Notes: generated by a model from the letters alone, not told the origin. A DNA stretch of 64,000 nucleotides from Escherichia coli DSM 30083 = JCM 1649 = ATCC 11775 (GCF_003697165.2 NZ_CP033092.2:4712001-4776000); one strand, 5' to 3'; counted from the stretch's first letter, positions 9,436-23,905 are shown. Numbers and translations are program-made.

Positions 9436-10020
9436 GTGAATCTGATGACGATGATAACAGGCGTTGTGCTGGCGGGCGGTAAAGCCAGACGAATGGGCGG
9501 CGTAGATAAAGGATTGCTTGAATTAAACGGCAAACCATTATGGCAGTATGTCGCTGACGCGCTTATGACGCAGCTTTCTCACGTCGTGATTAATGCTAAT
9601 CGTCATCAGGAAATCTATCAGGTAAGCGGTCTGAAAGTGATTGAAGATTCACTGGCGGATTACCCTGGTCCTCTGGCAGGAATGCTTTCAGTAATGCAGC
9701 AGGAAGCGGGTGAGTGGTTTTTGTTTTGCCCGTGCGATACGCCTTACATTCCCCATGATTTAGCCGCCCGGCTTACTCATCAGCGCAAAGATGCGCCTGT
9801 CGTGTGGGTCCACGACGGTGAACGCGATCACCCGACTATTGCTCTGGTAAACCGCGCAATTGAGCCTTTATTACTGGAATATCTGCAAGCAGGAGAACGC
9901 CGGGTTATGGCATTTATGCGTCTGGCTGGCGGTCATGCGGTTGATTTCAGCGATCGTAAAGAGGCATTTATAAACGTGAATACGCCAGAGGAGCTTGCCC
10001 GATGGCAGGAAAAACGATGA
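9436..10020 (+). CDS. mobA: MobA, molybdenum cofactor guanylyltransferase
   Basis: This 194-residue enzyme links GMP to molybdopterin to make the MGD cofactor of DMSO-reductase-type enzymes. The N-terminal nucleotide-binding motif [15 protein letters not shown] covers about residues 12-26, and the PCDTPYIP motif near 98-105 holds the metal-binding Asp. The start is GTG with AGAGG upstream. mobB overlaps its 3' end by 19 nt, so the pair is translationally coupled. Confidence 0.96.
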
Positions 10021-10529
10021 TACCGTTACTCGCCTTTGCTGCATGGAGTGGCACCGGAAAAACAACGCTGCTGAAAAAATTGATCCCGGCATTATGCGCC
10101 AGAGGGATCCGTCCGGGGCTGATTAAGCATACGCACCATGATATGGATGTTGATAAACCGGGCAAAGATAGCTATGAGCTGCGCAAGGCTGGCGCGGCGC
10201 AAACCATCGTTGCCAGCCAACAGCGATGGGCCTTGATGACGGAAACACCAGACGAAGAAGAGCTGGATCTACATTTTCTCGCAAGTCGAATGGATACCTC
10301 AAAGCTGGATTTGATTCTGGTCGAAGGGTTTAAGCATGAAGAGATCGCAAAGATTGTGCTGTTTCGCGATGGAGCCGGACATCGACCGGAAGAATTAGTG
10401 ATAGACAGGCATGTTATTGCTGTAGCCAGTGATGTGCCGCTTAATCTTGATGTCGCGTTACTGGATATTAATGATGTTGAGGGGCTGGCTGATTTTGTGG
10501 TGGAGTGGATGCAAAAGCAGGACGGATAG
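10002..10529 (+). CDS. mobB: MobB, MGD biosynthesis adaptor GTPase
   Basis: This 175-residue P-loop protein has the Walker A motif WSGTGKTT near residues 15-22 and a G3-like segment ILVEGFKHE. It binds GTP and assists MobA, though it is not essential for MGD formation. The ATG at 10002 lies inside mobA in another frame. A second in-frame ATG five codons later is possible. Confidence 0.94.
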   Translation: MAGKTMIPLLAFAAWSGTGKTTLLKKLIPALCARGIRPGLIKHTHHDMDVDKPGKDSYELRKAGAAQTIVASQQRWALMTETPDEEELDLHFLASRMDTSKLDLILVEGFKHEEIAKIVLFRDGAGHRPEELVIDRHVIAVASDVPLNLDVALLDINDVEGLADFVVEWMQKQDG

Positions 10530-10543
10530 GCAAGAGTAGGCTG

Positions 10544-10572
10544 GAGCAAACGCGCCAGCGTCGCATCCGGCA
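10544..10572. repeat. Single REP-like remnant after mobB
   Basis: The segment GCGCCAGCGTCGCATCCGGCA is one arm type of the REP/BIME family seen also after fadA. It sits between the mobB stop and the rRNA operon terminator. Confidence 0.45.
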
Positions 10573-10590
10573 TTTATTCTGCTCCAATGC

Positions 10591-10618
10591 AAAAAGGCCA
10601 TCCTGACGGATGGCCTTT
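10591..10618 (-). terminator. Intrinsic terminator of the rRNA operon
   Basis: The stem GGCCATCC/GGATGGCC (10596-10603 with 10608-10615) has a 4-nt loop and a U-run on the minus strand (10591-10595). This is the usual T1-type rrn terminator, just past the 5S gene. Confidence 0.92.
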
Positions 10619-10629
10619 CGCTTAATTTG

Positions 10630-10749
10630 ATGCCTGGCAGTTCCCTACTCTCGCATGGGGAGACCCCACACTACCATCGGCGCTACGGCGTTTCACTTCT
10701 GAGTTCGGCATGGGGTCAGGTGGGACCACCGCGCTAAGGCCGCCAGGCA
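10630..10749 (-). rRNA. rrfA: 5S ribosomal RNA
   Basis: The 120-nt minus-strand sequence runs from TGCCTGGCGGCC to GGGAACTGCCAGGCAT, the standard E. coli 5S ends, which pair as helix I. It is last in the operon. Confidence 0.98.
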
Positions 10750-10842
10750 AATTCTGTTTCATTAACCCGCTTGTCGCCGGTTAATCTAATCTGTATCAGG
10801 CTGAAAATCTTCTCTCATCCGCCAAAACATCTTCGGCGTTGT

Positions 10843-13746
<2,904 letters not shown>

Positions 13747-13929
13747 TCACAACCCGAAGATGTTTCTTGCGATCCATCATCGTGTTGCGAAAATTTGAGA
13801 GACTCACGAACAACTTTCGTTGTTCAGTGTTTCAATTTTCAGCTTGATCCAGATTTTTAAAGAGCAAAACTTCGCAGTGAACCTTTGCAGGTACACTCTG
13901 AAGTATTTTTTATTTAATCACTACAGAGA

Positions 13930-14005
13930 TGGTGGAGCTATGCGGGATCGAACCGCAGACCTCCTGCGTGCAAAGCAGGCGCTCTCCCAGCTGAGCTATA
14001 GCCCC
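13930..14005 (-). tRNA. alaT: tRNA-Ala (anticodon TGC)
   Basis: The 76-nt cloverleaf reads GGGGCTATAGCTCAGCTGGG at its 5' end and ends in an encoded CCA; the anticodon is TGC. It lies in the 16S-23S spacer, as in rrnA, rrnD and rrnH of E. coli. Confidence 0.98.
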
Positions 14006-14047
14006 ATAACATGTAGTTAAAACCTCTTCAAATTTGCGATGCAAATT

Positions 14048-14124
<77 letters not shown>

Positions 14125-14191
14125 GTAGAGGTTTTACTGCTCATTTTCATCAGACAATCTGTGTGAGCACTTCAAAGTACGCTTCTTTAAG

Positions 14192-15734
<1,543 letters not shown>

Positions 15735-15864
15735 AAAAGTTTGATGCTCGTGAATTAAACTTCGTAATGAATTACGTGTTCACTCAGAGACTTGGTATTC
15801 ATTTTTCGTCTTGCGACATCAAGAATCCGTATCTTCGAGTGCCCACACAGATTGTCTGATAAAT

Positions 15865-15876
15865 TGTTAAAGAGCA
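15865..15876 (-). promoter_or_regulatory. rrn antitermination boxA
   Basis: TGCTCTTTAACA on the minus strand is the rrn leader boxA that loads the Nus antitermination complex. It lies between promoter P2 and the 16S gene. Confidence 0.85.
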
Positions 15877-15913
15877 GTGCCGCTTCGCTTTTTCTCAGCG
15901 GCGCGGGGTGTGC

Positions 15914-15941
15914 ATAATACGCTTTCCCGCTACAGAGTCAA
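15914..15941 (-). promoter_or_regulatory. rRNA operon promoter P2
   Basis: The -35 TTGACT (15936-15941) and -10 TATTAT (15914-15919) are separated by 16 bp, followed by a GC-rich discriminator GCACACCCCGCGCC. This matches E. coli rrn P2. Confidence 0.88.
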
Positions 15942-16032
15942 GCATTTATTTTTGCTTTCTCTGCCGGAATTCTCAGGAGAATCCCGCTGACCCGGCGGCG
16001 TGTTTGCCGTTGTTCCGTGTCAGTGGTGGCGC

Positions 16033-16080
16033 ATTATAGGGAGTTATTCCGGCCTGACAAGAGGAAATTTAAAATAATTT
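16033..16080 (-). promoter_or_regulatory. rRNA operon promoter P1 with UP element
   Basis: The -35 TTGTCA (16055-16060) and -10 TATAAT (16033-16038) are separated by 16 bp, with a GC-rich discriminator. The A/T-rich UP element AAATTATTTTAAATTTCC covers about 16061-16080. This is the strong, growth-rate-controlled rrn P1; Fis sites would lie further upstream, overlapping hemG. Confidence 0.9.
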
Positions 16081-16109
16081 TCTGACCGCGCATTTTTTAT
16101 TCTTTATGC

Positions 16110-16655
16110 TTATTTCAGCGTCGGTTTGTCGGTTAAATGGGCGATTTCTCGGGCGAAATTCGCCACCTGCTCCCAATCGGTATAGACAACTTCTTTGCGC
16201 GTATCCGTTTCACCGCCTGACATCTTCATAATCAGCTTGATCATAAAACGGTCGTACCAGCGATAACGTGGGTAACGCAGCGCCCCGGCAATGACGGCAC
16301 AGCGATCGGGACGCCATTGCGAGTTCATCAGAAACTTCCGCGCGTAGCTGTTGGTCTGTGGAGTACGCTTCTCCGGTTTACGCGCCACCAGATTTACGGA
16401 GTAAAAGGCACTCGGCATCGAATTCAACCGCGTCGCATGCTTTTTGACAAATTCCTGGAACGCAGAATGGTAGTGACCATAGCGAATAGAAGCGCCAATA
16501 ACCACACGGTCATAGTTTTCCCATTGTGGTTCTTCAATGCGGTGCACATTGGCGACATCCGCCTGGATCCCCAGTTCTTTCAGTTCCGAAGCCAGGTAGG
16601 AGGCAATCTCGCGCGTTTGTCCGTCCCTTGTTGAGAAAAGAATTAATGTTTTCAC
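16110..16655 (-). CDS. hemG: HemG, menaquinone/quinone-linked protoporphyrinogen oxidase
   Basis: This 181-residue flavodoxin-like protein has the N-terminal FMN phosphate loop FSTRDGQTREIA (residues 7-18) and the long insertion characteristic of HemG. It converts protoporphyrinogen IX to protoporphyrin IX, passing electrons to the quinone pool, the penultimate heme step. It is 11 nt downstream of trkH on the same strand and just upstream of the rRNA promoters, as in K-12. Confidence 0.96.
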   Translation of the reverse strand: MKTLILFSTRDGQTREIASYLASELKELGIQADVANVHRIEEPQWENYDRVVIGASIRYGHYHSAFQEFVKKHATRLNSMPSAFYSVNLVARKPEKRTPQTNSYARKFLMNSQWRPDRCAVIAGALRYPRYRWYDRFMIKLIMKMSGGETDTRKEVVYTDWEQVANFAREIAHLTDKPTLK

Positions 16656-16666
16656 GTATTACTCCA

Positions 16667-18118
16667 TCATTCACGCCAGAAAGTCGGGGTAAAGAGCACC
16701 AGCAATGTAAAGACCTCGAGACGACCAAACAGCATGTTGGCAATCAGGATCCATTTAGCCACCGGGTTCATACTGGTAAAGTTATCAGCAACCACGCCAA
16801 GCCCTGGCCCCAGGTTATTCAATGTTGCAACAACCGAGGCAAAGGCAGAAAAGTCATCCACGCCCGTGGCGATAATCGCCAGCATACTGACAATAAACAC
16901 CAATGCATAGGCGGAGAAAAATCCCCAAACGGCTTCGAGGATACGTTCCGGCAGTGCGCGATTCCCCAGCTTAATGCTATAGACGGCGTTCGGATGCACC
17001 AGTCGTTTCAGCTCACGGTTCCCCTGCTTAAACAGCAGCAGGATGCGGATCACTTTCAGGCCACCGCCCGTTGACCCGGCGCAACCGCCGATAAAAGCTG
17101 AACATAAAAGCAGTACCGGCAAAAAGAGCGGCCAGCGGGCAATGCTGTCAGTTGTAAACCCGGCGGTTGTCGCCATCGACACCACCTGGAAAAACGCCTG
17201 GTTAATTGTCATCAGCGCCGAACTGTAGACATTATGAAACCACAGTACGAGTGTACAAATAACCACCAGTGAAAACTGTACGCCGATAAACATGCGAAAT
17301 TCCGGATCGCGCCAATAAACCTTCAGACTACGCCCACTTAACAGTGAAAAGTGCAGACCGTAGTTACAGCCAGAGATCAGCAGGAAGATAGCAATGATAG
17401 TGTTAATAGTCGGGCTGTCGAAATAACCGATACTGGCATCATGTGTCGAGAAGCCGCCAATAGCGATGGTCGCAAAGCTATGGCCGATGGCATCAAAGGC
17501 ATCCATTCCAGCAAACCACAACGCCAGCGCACAGGCGACGGTCAGCAAGACATAAATCAACCACAGGGTTTTCGCCGTTTCCGCAATTCGCGGGCGCATT
17601 TTGTTATCTTTCAGCGGGCCGGGCATTTCTGCGCGATAGAGCTGCATCCCACCCACGCCGAGGATAGGCAGTATCGCAACCGCCAGCACGATGATCCCCA
17701 TACCGCCAAACCATTGCAGCATCTGGCGATAAAAGAGGATGGCATGAGGGAGCGAATCCAGCCCCACCAGCGTAGTGGCCCCCGTGGTGGTCAGGCCAGA
17801 GAAAGATTCAAAAAACGCATCGGTAATCGTGAGGTTCGGGCTTTCCGAGAAGATAAAAGGGAGCGCACCGACGCTACCCAGCACGGTCCAGAACAGCACC
17901 ACTATCAGAAACCCCTCACGGGATTTCAGTTCGCCCTTCTCTTTGCGGTTCGGCCACCAAAGCATAGAGCCAATGGCGAGGGCGACAAAAAAGGTCTGGG
18001 TAAAAGCGCGGCCCGCTCCATCCCGGTAGATGAGTGCTACCAGCCCAGGGATAATCATGGTCCCTGAAAATAAGATGACCAGTAGTCCAACGATTCGGGT
18101 AATGGCGCGAAAATGCAT
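16667..18118 (-). CDS. trkH: TrkH, potassium uptake channel subunit
   Basis: This 483-residue inner-membrane protein of the Trk/Ktr/HKT family has repeated membrane-pore-membrane units. Selectivity-filter segments can be seen around TTTGATTL, ATIAIGGFST, ATTAGFTT and NNLGPGLG. It works with TrkA as the low-affinity, high-rate K+ uptake system. It lies downstream of yigZ. Confidence 0.97.
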   Translation of the reverse strand: MHFRAITRIVGLLVILFSGTMIIPGLVALIYRDGAGRAFTQTFFVALAIGSMLWWPNRKEKGELKSREGFLIVVLFWTVLGSVGALPFIFSESPNLTITDAFFESFSGLTTTGATTLVGLDSLPHAILFYRQMLQWFGGMGIIVLAVAILPILGVGGMQLYRAEMPGPLKDNKMRPRIAETAKTLWLIYVLLTVACALALWFAGMDAFDAIGHSFATIAIGGFSTHDASIGYFDSPTINTIIAIFLLISGCNYGLHFSLLSGRSLKVYWRDPEFRMFIGVQFSLVVICTLVLWFHNVYSSALMTINQAFFQVVSMATTAGFTTDSIARWPLFLPVLLLCSAFIGGCAGSTGGGLKVIRILLLFKQGNRELKRLVHPNAVYSIKLGNRALPERILEAVWGFFSAYALVFIVSMLAIIATGVDDFSAFASVVATLNNLGPGLGVVADNFTSMNPVAKWILIANMLFGRLEVFTLLVLFTPTFWRE

Positions 18119-18156
18119 CTCTGCCGCTTCCTTAGTTCTGCAAAACGAAGTGGGGA

Positions 18157-18771
18157 TTATTCTTCAATCGCTAACAATTGCAATGAACCACGGCTAAAAT
18201 CCGCCAGCTTTGCGGAAAATTCAGCCACTTTCGCCGCCGGAAGCGCCACCCGCAGCAGAACGAATGCCTGATAATCACTGTTAATAATTTTGCCGTCACA
18301 CTGCCCCAGCAACGCTTCAATGCCGGTTAACTGACTATATTCACATTGCAAAGTATATTCGGTTAATGGTGTCTTGCGTTGGGTCGTTAGCTGGCGCAGC
18401 GCCTGATTCACGCCGCCGCCATACGCTTTCACTAACCCACCGGTGCCAAGCAATATGCCGCCGTAGTAGCGCACCACCACAGCGGTAATTTCCCCGACGC
18501 CGCTGCCCATTAGTTGGGCGAGCATCGGTTTACCTGCCGTTCCCGCCGGCTCCCCGTCGTCAGAGAAACCCAGCTGTTGAGAATCATCCGGCGCACCCGC
18601 CACCCACGCCACGCAATGGTGCCGGGCATCGGGGTGTTCTGCCCGCACCGATTCAACAAACGCTTTTGCCGCCTCAACGCCATCGGTATGCGCCAACAGC
18701 GTAATGAAGCGGCTCTTTTTGATCTCTTCAACGACCGTGACCGGTGCCGCAGGAATTAACCAGCTTTCCAT
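18157..18771 (-). CDS. yigZ: YigZ, IMPACT/UPF0029 family protein
   Basis: This 204-residue protein has the UPF0029 N-terminal domain (motifs SRFI, DARHHCVAW, DDGEPAGTAGKP and VVVRYYGG) and a smaller C-terminal DUF1949 domain. Its eukaryotic relative IMPACT regulates GCN2; the bacterial role is unsettled. The ATG at 18771 overlaps the pepQ stop (TGATG), so it is translationally coupled to pepQ. A GTG one codon upstream is less likely. Confidence 0.94.
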   Translation of the reverse strand: MESWLIPAAPVTVVEEIKKSRFITLLAHTDGVEAAKAFVESVRAEHPDARHHCVAWVAGAPDDSQQLGFSDDGEPAGTAGKPMLAQLMGSGVGEITAVVVRYYGGILLGTGGLVKAYGGGVNQALRQLTTQRKTPLTEYTLQCEYSQLTGIEALLGQCDGKIINSDYQAFVLLRVALPAAKVAEFSAKLADFSRGSLQLLAIEE

Positions 18772-20102
18772 CACGCCAGTTTCAGATCCCGGGTCATGTT
18801 TTCCACGTTGTTTTCGTGAATCACCACGTTGTCTTCGATACGAATGCCGCCGAACGGTTTCAGTGCTTCAATTTTCTGCCAGTTGAAGTGTTTGCTGAAC
18901 TGCCCTTCACGCCACGGTGCCAGAAGCGATTCGATGAAGTAGATACCCGGTTCGATGGTTAACACCATGCCCGGCTGGAGAATACGAGTGCAGCGCAGGT
19001 ACGGATATTTTGCCGGTGCCGCGAGGTGCGTACCGCTATCATCCTGCATAAAACCGGCTACGTCATGCACCTGCAGGCCCAGCGGATGGCCGATACCGTG
19101 CGGCATAAACGGTCCGGTGAGATCGTTTTCGACCATCGCTTCTTCACTCATATCGGTGATGATTTGATGTTTACGCAGCAGTTTGGCGATGCGCTGATGG
19201 AACTGGATATGGTAATCCACATAGCTGACGCCTGCTTTCATGGTGGCGATCAGCGCCAGTTGCTCATCATTTACGTCTTTCACCAGCTGTGCGTAGTCGT
19301 TGTCGCTTTTTGCCGACCAGGTACGGGTTAGATCAGCCGCATAGCCGTTATATTCGGCCCCGGCATCCAGCAGGAAGCTGCGCATCTCTTCCGGTGCCTG
19401 GTGGTCCAGTTTGGTGTAATGCAACACCGCAGCGTGTTCGTTAAGCGCCACAATGTTGCTATAAGGTACGTCGGTATCACGATGACCGGTCGCGGTCAGA
19501 TAGGCAATGTTGATATCGAACTCGCTCATGCCAGAACGGAACGCTTCTTCTGCCGCGCGATGACCGTTGACCGCCATTTTCTGCGCTTCACGCATACAGG
19601 CCAGTTCGTACTCGGTTTTGAAGGAGCGATAGTAATGCAGGTAGTCGATCACCCCTTTCGGGTTGATATTGCTGGCCTCAATACCCAGTTGCAGCGCACG
19701 TTCTGGCACCGGACCGATATAACCGATATTGCCGCGCGCAGCAGGCAACAGACTACCAATGCCATCGGCTTTTGGCAGCGCGATCACTTCTACATCTTCA
19801 GTCCAGAAGGAGTTCGGCAGCGGTTCGACGTTGTGCCAGTAATCAACCGGCAGATAAAACCACAGTTTCGGCTTATTCACGCCATCCACCAGCAGCCAGC
19901 AGTTTGGCACCTGAGTTACCGGCACCCACGCTTTGAATTGCGGGTTCACTTTAAACGGATAGGGATGATCGTCGAGAAAAACGTTGAACAGTTCGCCGGA
20001 GTGAATAAGTAACGCATCCAGCTTGAAGCGCGCCAGCGCATCGCGAGTCCGTTCCTGTAAGGTAGCTATATGATTTTTATAGAGCGAGGCCAGTGATTCC
20101 AT
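18771..20102 (-). CDS. pepQ: PepQ, Xaa-Pro dipeptidase (prolidase)
   Basis: This 443-residue pita-bread-fold metallopeptidase cleaves X-Pro dipeptides in the cytosol. The dinuclear metal ligands are visible in [17 protein letters not shown] (two Asp), [14 protein letters not shown] (His), EPGIYF (Glu) and GIRIEDN (Glu). It is divergent from fadB and first in the pepQ-yigZ-trkH-hemG strand run. Confidence 0.97.
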
Positions 20103-20249
20103 TTTTTACCCTTCTGTTTTTTTGACCTTAAGTCTCCGCATCTTAGCACATCGTTCATCCAGAGCGTGATTTCTGCCGAGCGTGATCAGATCGGCATTTC
20201 CTTAATATTTTATTTGCATATTTTTAACACAAAATACACACTTCGATGC

Positions 20250-20266
20250 ATCTGGTACGACCAGAT
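20250..20266 (+). promoter_or_regulatory. FadR operator upstream of fadBA
   Basis: ATCTGGTACGACCAGAT is an almost perfect palindrome matching the FadR recognition pattern (TGGTNNGACCA core). It sits 26-42 nt before the fadB start. In E. coli FadR represses fadBA here until long-chain acyl-CoA releases it. Confidence 0.88.
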
Positions 20267-20291
20267 CACCTTGCGGATTCAGGAGACTGAC

Positions 20292-22481
20292 ATGCTTTAC
20301 AAAGGCGACACCCTTTACCTTGACTGGCTGGAAGATGGCATTGCCGAACTGGTATTTGATACCCCAGGTTCAGTTAATAAACTCGACACTGCGACCGTCG
20401 CCAGCCTCGGCGAGGCCATCGGCGTGCTGGAACAGCAATCAGATCTAAAAGGACTGCTGCTACGTTCGAACAAAGCAGCCTTTATCGTCGGTGCTGATAT
20501 CACCGAATTTTTGTCCCTGTTCCTCGTTCCTGAAGAACAGTTAAGTCAGTGGCTGCACTTTGCCAATAGCGTGTTTAATCGCCTGGAAGATCTGCCGGTG
20601 CCGACCATTGCTGCCGTCAACGGCTATGCGCTGGGCGGTGGCTGCGAATGCGTGCTGGCGACCGATTATCGTCTGGCGACGCCGGATCTGCGCATCGGTC
20701 TGCCGGAAACCAAATTGGGCATCATGCCGGGCTTTGGCGGTTCTGTACGTATGCCACGTATGCTGGGCGCTGACAGTGCGCTGGAAATCATTGCCGCCGG
20801 TAAAGATGTCGGCGCGGATCAGGCGCTGAAAATCGGTCTGGTGGATGGCGTAGTCAAAGCAGAAAAACTGGTTGAAGGGGCGATAGCGATTTTACGCCAG
20901 GCCATTAACGGCGACCTCGACTGGAAAGCAAAACGTCAGCCGAAGCTGGAACCGCTAAAACTGAGCAAGATTGAAGCCGCCATGAGCTTCACCATCGCTA
21001 AAGGGATGGTCGCGCAAACGGCGGGGAAACATTATCCGGCCCCCATCACCGCAGTAAAAACCATTGAAGCTGCGGCCCGTTTTGGTCGTGAAGAAGCCTT
21101 AAACCTGGAAAACAAAAGTTTTGTCCCGCTGGCGCATACCAACGAAGCCCGCGCACTGGTCGGCATTTTCCTTAACGATCAATATGTAAAAGGTAAAGCG
21201 AAGAAACTCACCAAAGATGTTGAAACCCCGAAACAGGCCGCTGTGCTGGGCGCAGGCATTATGGGCGGCGGCATCGCCTACCAGTCTGCGTGGAAAGGCG
21301 TGCCGGTTGTCATGAAAGATATCAACGACAAGTCGTTAACCCTCGGCATGACCGAAGCCGCGAAACTGCTGAACAAGCAGCTTGAGCGCGGCAAGATCGA
21401 TGGTCTGAAACTGGCTGGCGTGATCTCCACAATTCACCCAACGCTCGACTACGCCGGGTTTGACCGCGTGGATGTTGTGGTAGAAGCGGTTGTTGAAAAC
21501 CCGAAAGTGAAAAAAGCCGTGCTGGCAGAAACCGAGCAGAAAGTACGCCCGGATACCGTGCTGGCGTCTAACACTTCAACCATTCCTATCAGCGAACTGG
21601 CCAACGCGCTGGAACGTCCGGAAAACTTCTGCGGGATGCACTTCTTTAACCCGGTGCACCGGATGCCGTTGGTGGAAATTATTCGCGGCGAGAAAAGCTC
21701 CGACGAAACCATCGCGAAAGTCGTCGCCTGGGCGAGCAAGATGGGCAAGACGCCGATTGTGGTCAACGACTGCCCCGGCTTCTTCGTCAACCGTGTGCTG
21801 TTCCCCTATTTCGCCGGTTTCAGCCAGTTGCTGCGCGACGGCGCGGGTTTCCGCAAGATCGACAAAGTGATGGAAAAACAGTTTGGCTGGCCGATGGGTC
21901 CGGCATATCTGCTGGATGTTGTGGGCATTGACACCGCGCATCACGCTCAGGCTGTCATGGCAGCAGGCTTCCCGCAGCGGATGCAGAAAGATTATCGCGA
22001 TGCCATCGACGCGCTGTTTGATGCCAACCGCTTTGGTCAGAAGAACGGCCTCGGTTTCTGGCGTTATAAAGAAGACAGCAAAGGTAAGCCGAAGAAAGAA
22101 GAAGATGTCGTCGTTGACGACCTGCTGGCAAAAGTGAGCCAGCCGAAGCGCGATTTCAGCGAGGAAGAGATTATCGCCCGCATGATGATCCCGATGGTCA
22201 ACGAAGTGGTCCGCTGTCTGGAAGAGGGCATTATCGCCACTCCGGCAGAAGCGGATATGGCGCTGGTCTACGGCCTGGGCTTCCCTCCGTTCCACGGCGG
22301 CGCGTTCCGCTGGCTGGACACCCTCGGCAGCGCAAAATACCTCGATATGGCACAGCAATATCAGCACCTCGGCCCGCTGTATGAAGTACCGGAAGGTCTG
22401 CGTAATAAAGCACGTCATAACGAACCGTACTATCCCCCGGTTGAGCCAGCCCGTCCGGTTGGCGACCTGAAAACGGCTTAA
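20292..22481 (+). CDS. fadB: FadB, fatty-acid oxidation complex alpha subunit
   Basis: This 729-residue multifunctional enzyme has an enoyl-CoA hydratase/isomerase domain (about 1-190, with GYALGGGCEC and the following Glu) and an NAD-dependent 3-hydroxyacyl-CoA dehydrogenase domain (about 311 onward, Rossmann motif GAGIMGGGIA, catalytic MHFFNPVHRMPLVE). It forms an alpha2-beta2 complex with FadA for aerobic beta-oxidation. AGGAG precedes the ATG at 20292; the longer in-frame start at 20166 would include the FadR site and is rejected. Confidence 0.97.
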   Translation: MLYKGDTLYLDWLEDGIAELVFDTPGSVNKLDTATVASLGEAIGVLEQQSDLKGLLLRSNKAAFIVGADITEFLSLFLVPEEQLSQWLHFANSVFNRLEDLPVPTIAAVNGYALGGGCECVLATDYRLATPDLRIGLPETKLGIMPGFGGSVRMPRMLGADSALEIIAAGKDVGADQALKIGLVDGVVKAEKLVEGAIAILRQAINGDLDWKAKRQPKLEPLKLSKIEAAMSFTIAKGMVAQTAGKHYPAPITAVKTIEAAARFGREEALNLENKSFVPLAHTNEARALVGIFLNDQYVKGKAKKLTKDVETPKQAAVLGAGIMGGGIAYQSAWKGVPVVMKDINDKSLTLGMTEAAKLLNKQLERGKIDGLKLAGVISTIHPTLDYAGFDRVDVVVEAVVENPKVKKAVLAETEQKVRPDTVLASNTSTIPISELANALERPENFCGMHFFNPVHRMPLVEIIRGEKSSDETIAKVVAWASKMGKTPIVVNDCPGFFVNRVLFPYFAGFSQLLRDGAGFRKIDKVMEKQFGWPMGPAYLLDVVGIDTAHHAQAVMAAGFPQRMQKDYRDAIDALFDANRFGQKNGLGFWRYKEDSKGKPKKEEDVVVDDLLAKVSQPKRDFSEEEIIARMMIPMVNEVVRCLEEGIIATPAEADMALVYGLGFPPFHGGAFRWLDTLGSAKYLDMAQQYQHLGPLYEVPEGLRNKARHNEPYYPPVEPARPVGDLKTA

Positions 22482-22490
22482 GGAGTCACA

Positions 22491-23654
22491 ATGGAACAGG
22501 TTGTCATTGTCGATGCAATTCGCACCCCGATGGGCCGTTCGAAGGGCGGTGCTTTTCGTAACGTGCGTGCGGAAGATCTCTCCGCTCATTTAATGCGTAG
22601 CCTGCTGGCGCGTAACCCGGCGCTGGAAGCAGCGGCCCTCGACGATATTTACTGGGGTTGTGTGCAGCAAACACTGGAGCAGGGTTTTAACATCGCCCGT
22701 AACGCGGCACTGTTGGCTGAAGTGCCGCACTCTGTCCCGGCGGTTACCGTTAATCGCTTGTGTGGTTCATCCATGCAGGCACTGCATGACGCAGCACGAA
22801 TGATCATGACCGGCGATGCGCAGGCATGTCTGGTTGGCGGCGTGGAGCATATGGGCCATGTGCCAATGAGTCACGGCGTCGATTTTCACCCCGGCCTTAG
22901 CCGTAATGTCGCCAAAGCGGCGGGCATGATGGGCTTAACGGCAGAAATGCTGGCGCGTATGCATGGTATCAGCCGTGAAATGCAGGATGCCTTTGCCGCG
23001 CGGTCACACGCCCGCGCGTGGGCCGCCACGCAGTCAGGCGCATTTAAAAATGAAATCATCCCGACCGGTGGTCACGATGCCGACGGCGTATTGAAGCAGT
23101 TTAATTACGACGAAGTGATTCGCCCGGAAACCACCGTGGAAGCCCTCGCCACACTGCGTCCGGCGTTTGATCCCGTCAGCGGTACGGTAACGGCGGGTAC
23201 ATCTTCTGCGCTTTCCGATGGCGCAGCTGCCATGCTGGTGATGAGTGAAAGCCGCGCCCGTGAATTAGGTCTTAAGCCGCGCGCCCGCGTGCGTTCGATG
23301 GCGGTTGTGGGTTGTGACCCATCTATTATGGGTTATGGTCCGGTTCCGGCCTCGAAGCTGGCGCTGAAAAAAGCGGGGCTTTCTGCCAGCGATATCGGCG
23401 TATTCGAGATGAACGAAGCCTTTGCCGCGCAGATCCTGCCGTGTATTAAAGATCTCGGGCTAATGGAGCAGATTGACGAGAAGATCAACCTCAACGGTGG
23501 CGCGATCGCGCTGGGTCATCCGCTGGGTTGTTCCGGTGCGCGTATCAGCACCACGCTGCTGAATCTGATGGAACACAAAGACGTCCAGTTTGGTCTGGCG
23601 ACGATGTGTATCGGTCTGGGTCAGGGCATTGCAACGGTGTTTGAGCGGGTTTAA
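22491..23654 (+). CDS. fadA: FadA, 3-ketoacyl-CoA thiolase (beta subunit)
   Basis: This 387-residue thiolase has the nucleophilic Cys in NRLCGSSMQA (Cys91), the GHPLGCSGAR His motif near residue 343 and the C-terminal CIGLGQG Cys. It cleaves 3-ketoacyl-CoA to acetyl-CoA. It starts 9 nt after fadB with AAGGAG upstream, forming the fadBA operon. Confidence 0.97.
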   Translation: MEQVVIVDAIRTPMGRSKGGAFRNVRAEDLSAHLMRSLLARNPALEAAALDDIYWGCVQQTLEQGFNIARNAALLAEVPHSVPAVTVNRLCGSSMQALHDAARMIMTGDAQACLVGGVEHMGHVPMSHGVDFHPGLSRNVAKAAGMMGLTAEMLARMHGISREMQDAFAARSHARAWAATQSGAFKNEIIPTGGHDADGVLKQFNYDEVIRPETTVEALATLRPAFDPVSGTVTAGTSSALSDGAAAMLVMSESRARELGLKPRARVRSMAVVGCDPSIMGYGPVPASKLALKKAGLSASDIGVFEMNEAFAAQILPCIKDLGLMEQIDEKINLNGGAIALGHPLGCSGARISTTLLNLMEHKDVQFGLATMCIGLGQGIATVFERV

Positions 23655-23659
23655 CCACT

Positions 23660-23862
23660 TGCCGGATGCGGCGTGAACGCCTTATCCGGCCTACGGTTCA
23701 GAACTTTTGTAGGCCCGATAAGACGCGGCAGCGTCGCATCGGGCACTGTATGCCGGATACGGCGTGAACGCCTTATCCGGTCTACCGATCCGGCACCAAT
23801 GTAGGCCTGATAAGACGCGCCAGCGTCGCATCAGGCATCGTGCACCAATTGCCGGATGCGAC
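23660..23862. repeat. BIME cluster of about five REP units
   Basis: Alternating REP palindromes follow fadA: GCCGGATGCGGCGTGAACGC near 23661, GGCCCGATAAGACGCGGCAGCG near 23712, GCCGGATACGGCGTGAACGC near 23752, GGCCTGATAAGACGCGCCAGCG near 23803 and GCCGGATGCGAC near 23851. Units alternate in orientation, as in E. coli BIME-2 elements, which bind gyrase or IHF and stabilise upstream mRNA. Confidence 0.9.
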
Positions 23863-23905
23863 ATAGATCTAAATGCCACTGAATAAAGTTTTAGTTGCCG
23901 TTCTT

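Noticed and set aside
20166..20291. 42-codon upstream extension of fadB
   Set aside because: It contains the FadR operator and promoter region, and the ATG at 20292 has a proper AGGAG site and gives the known 729-residue protein.
23660..23862. Regularly spaced repeats that might suggest a CRISPR array
   Set aside because: The repeats are alternating REP palindromes of the BIME type, with no constant direct repeat and no unique spacers of fixed length. No cas genes are present.
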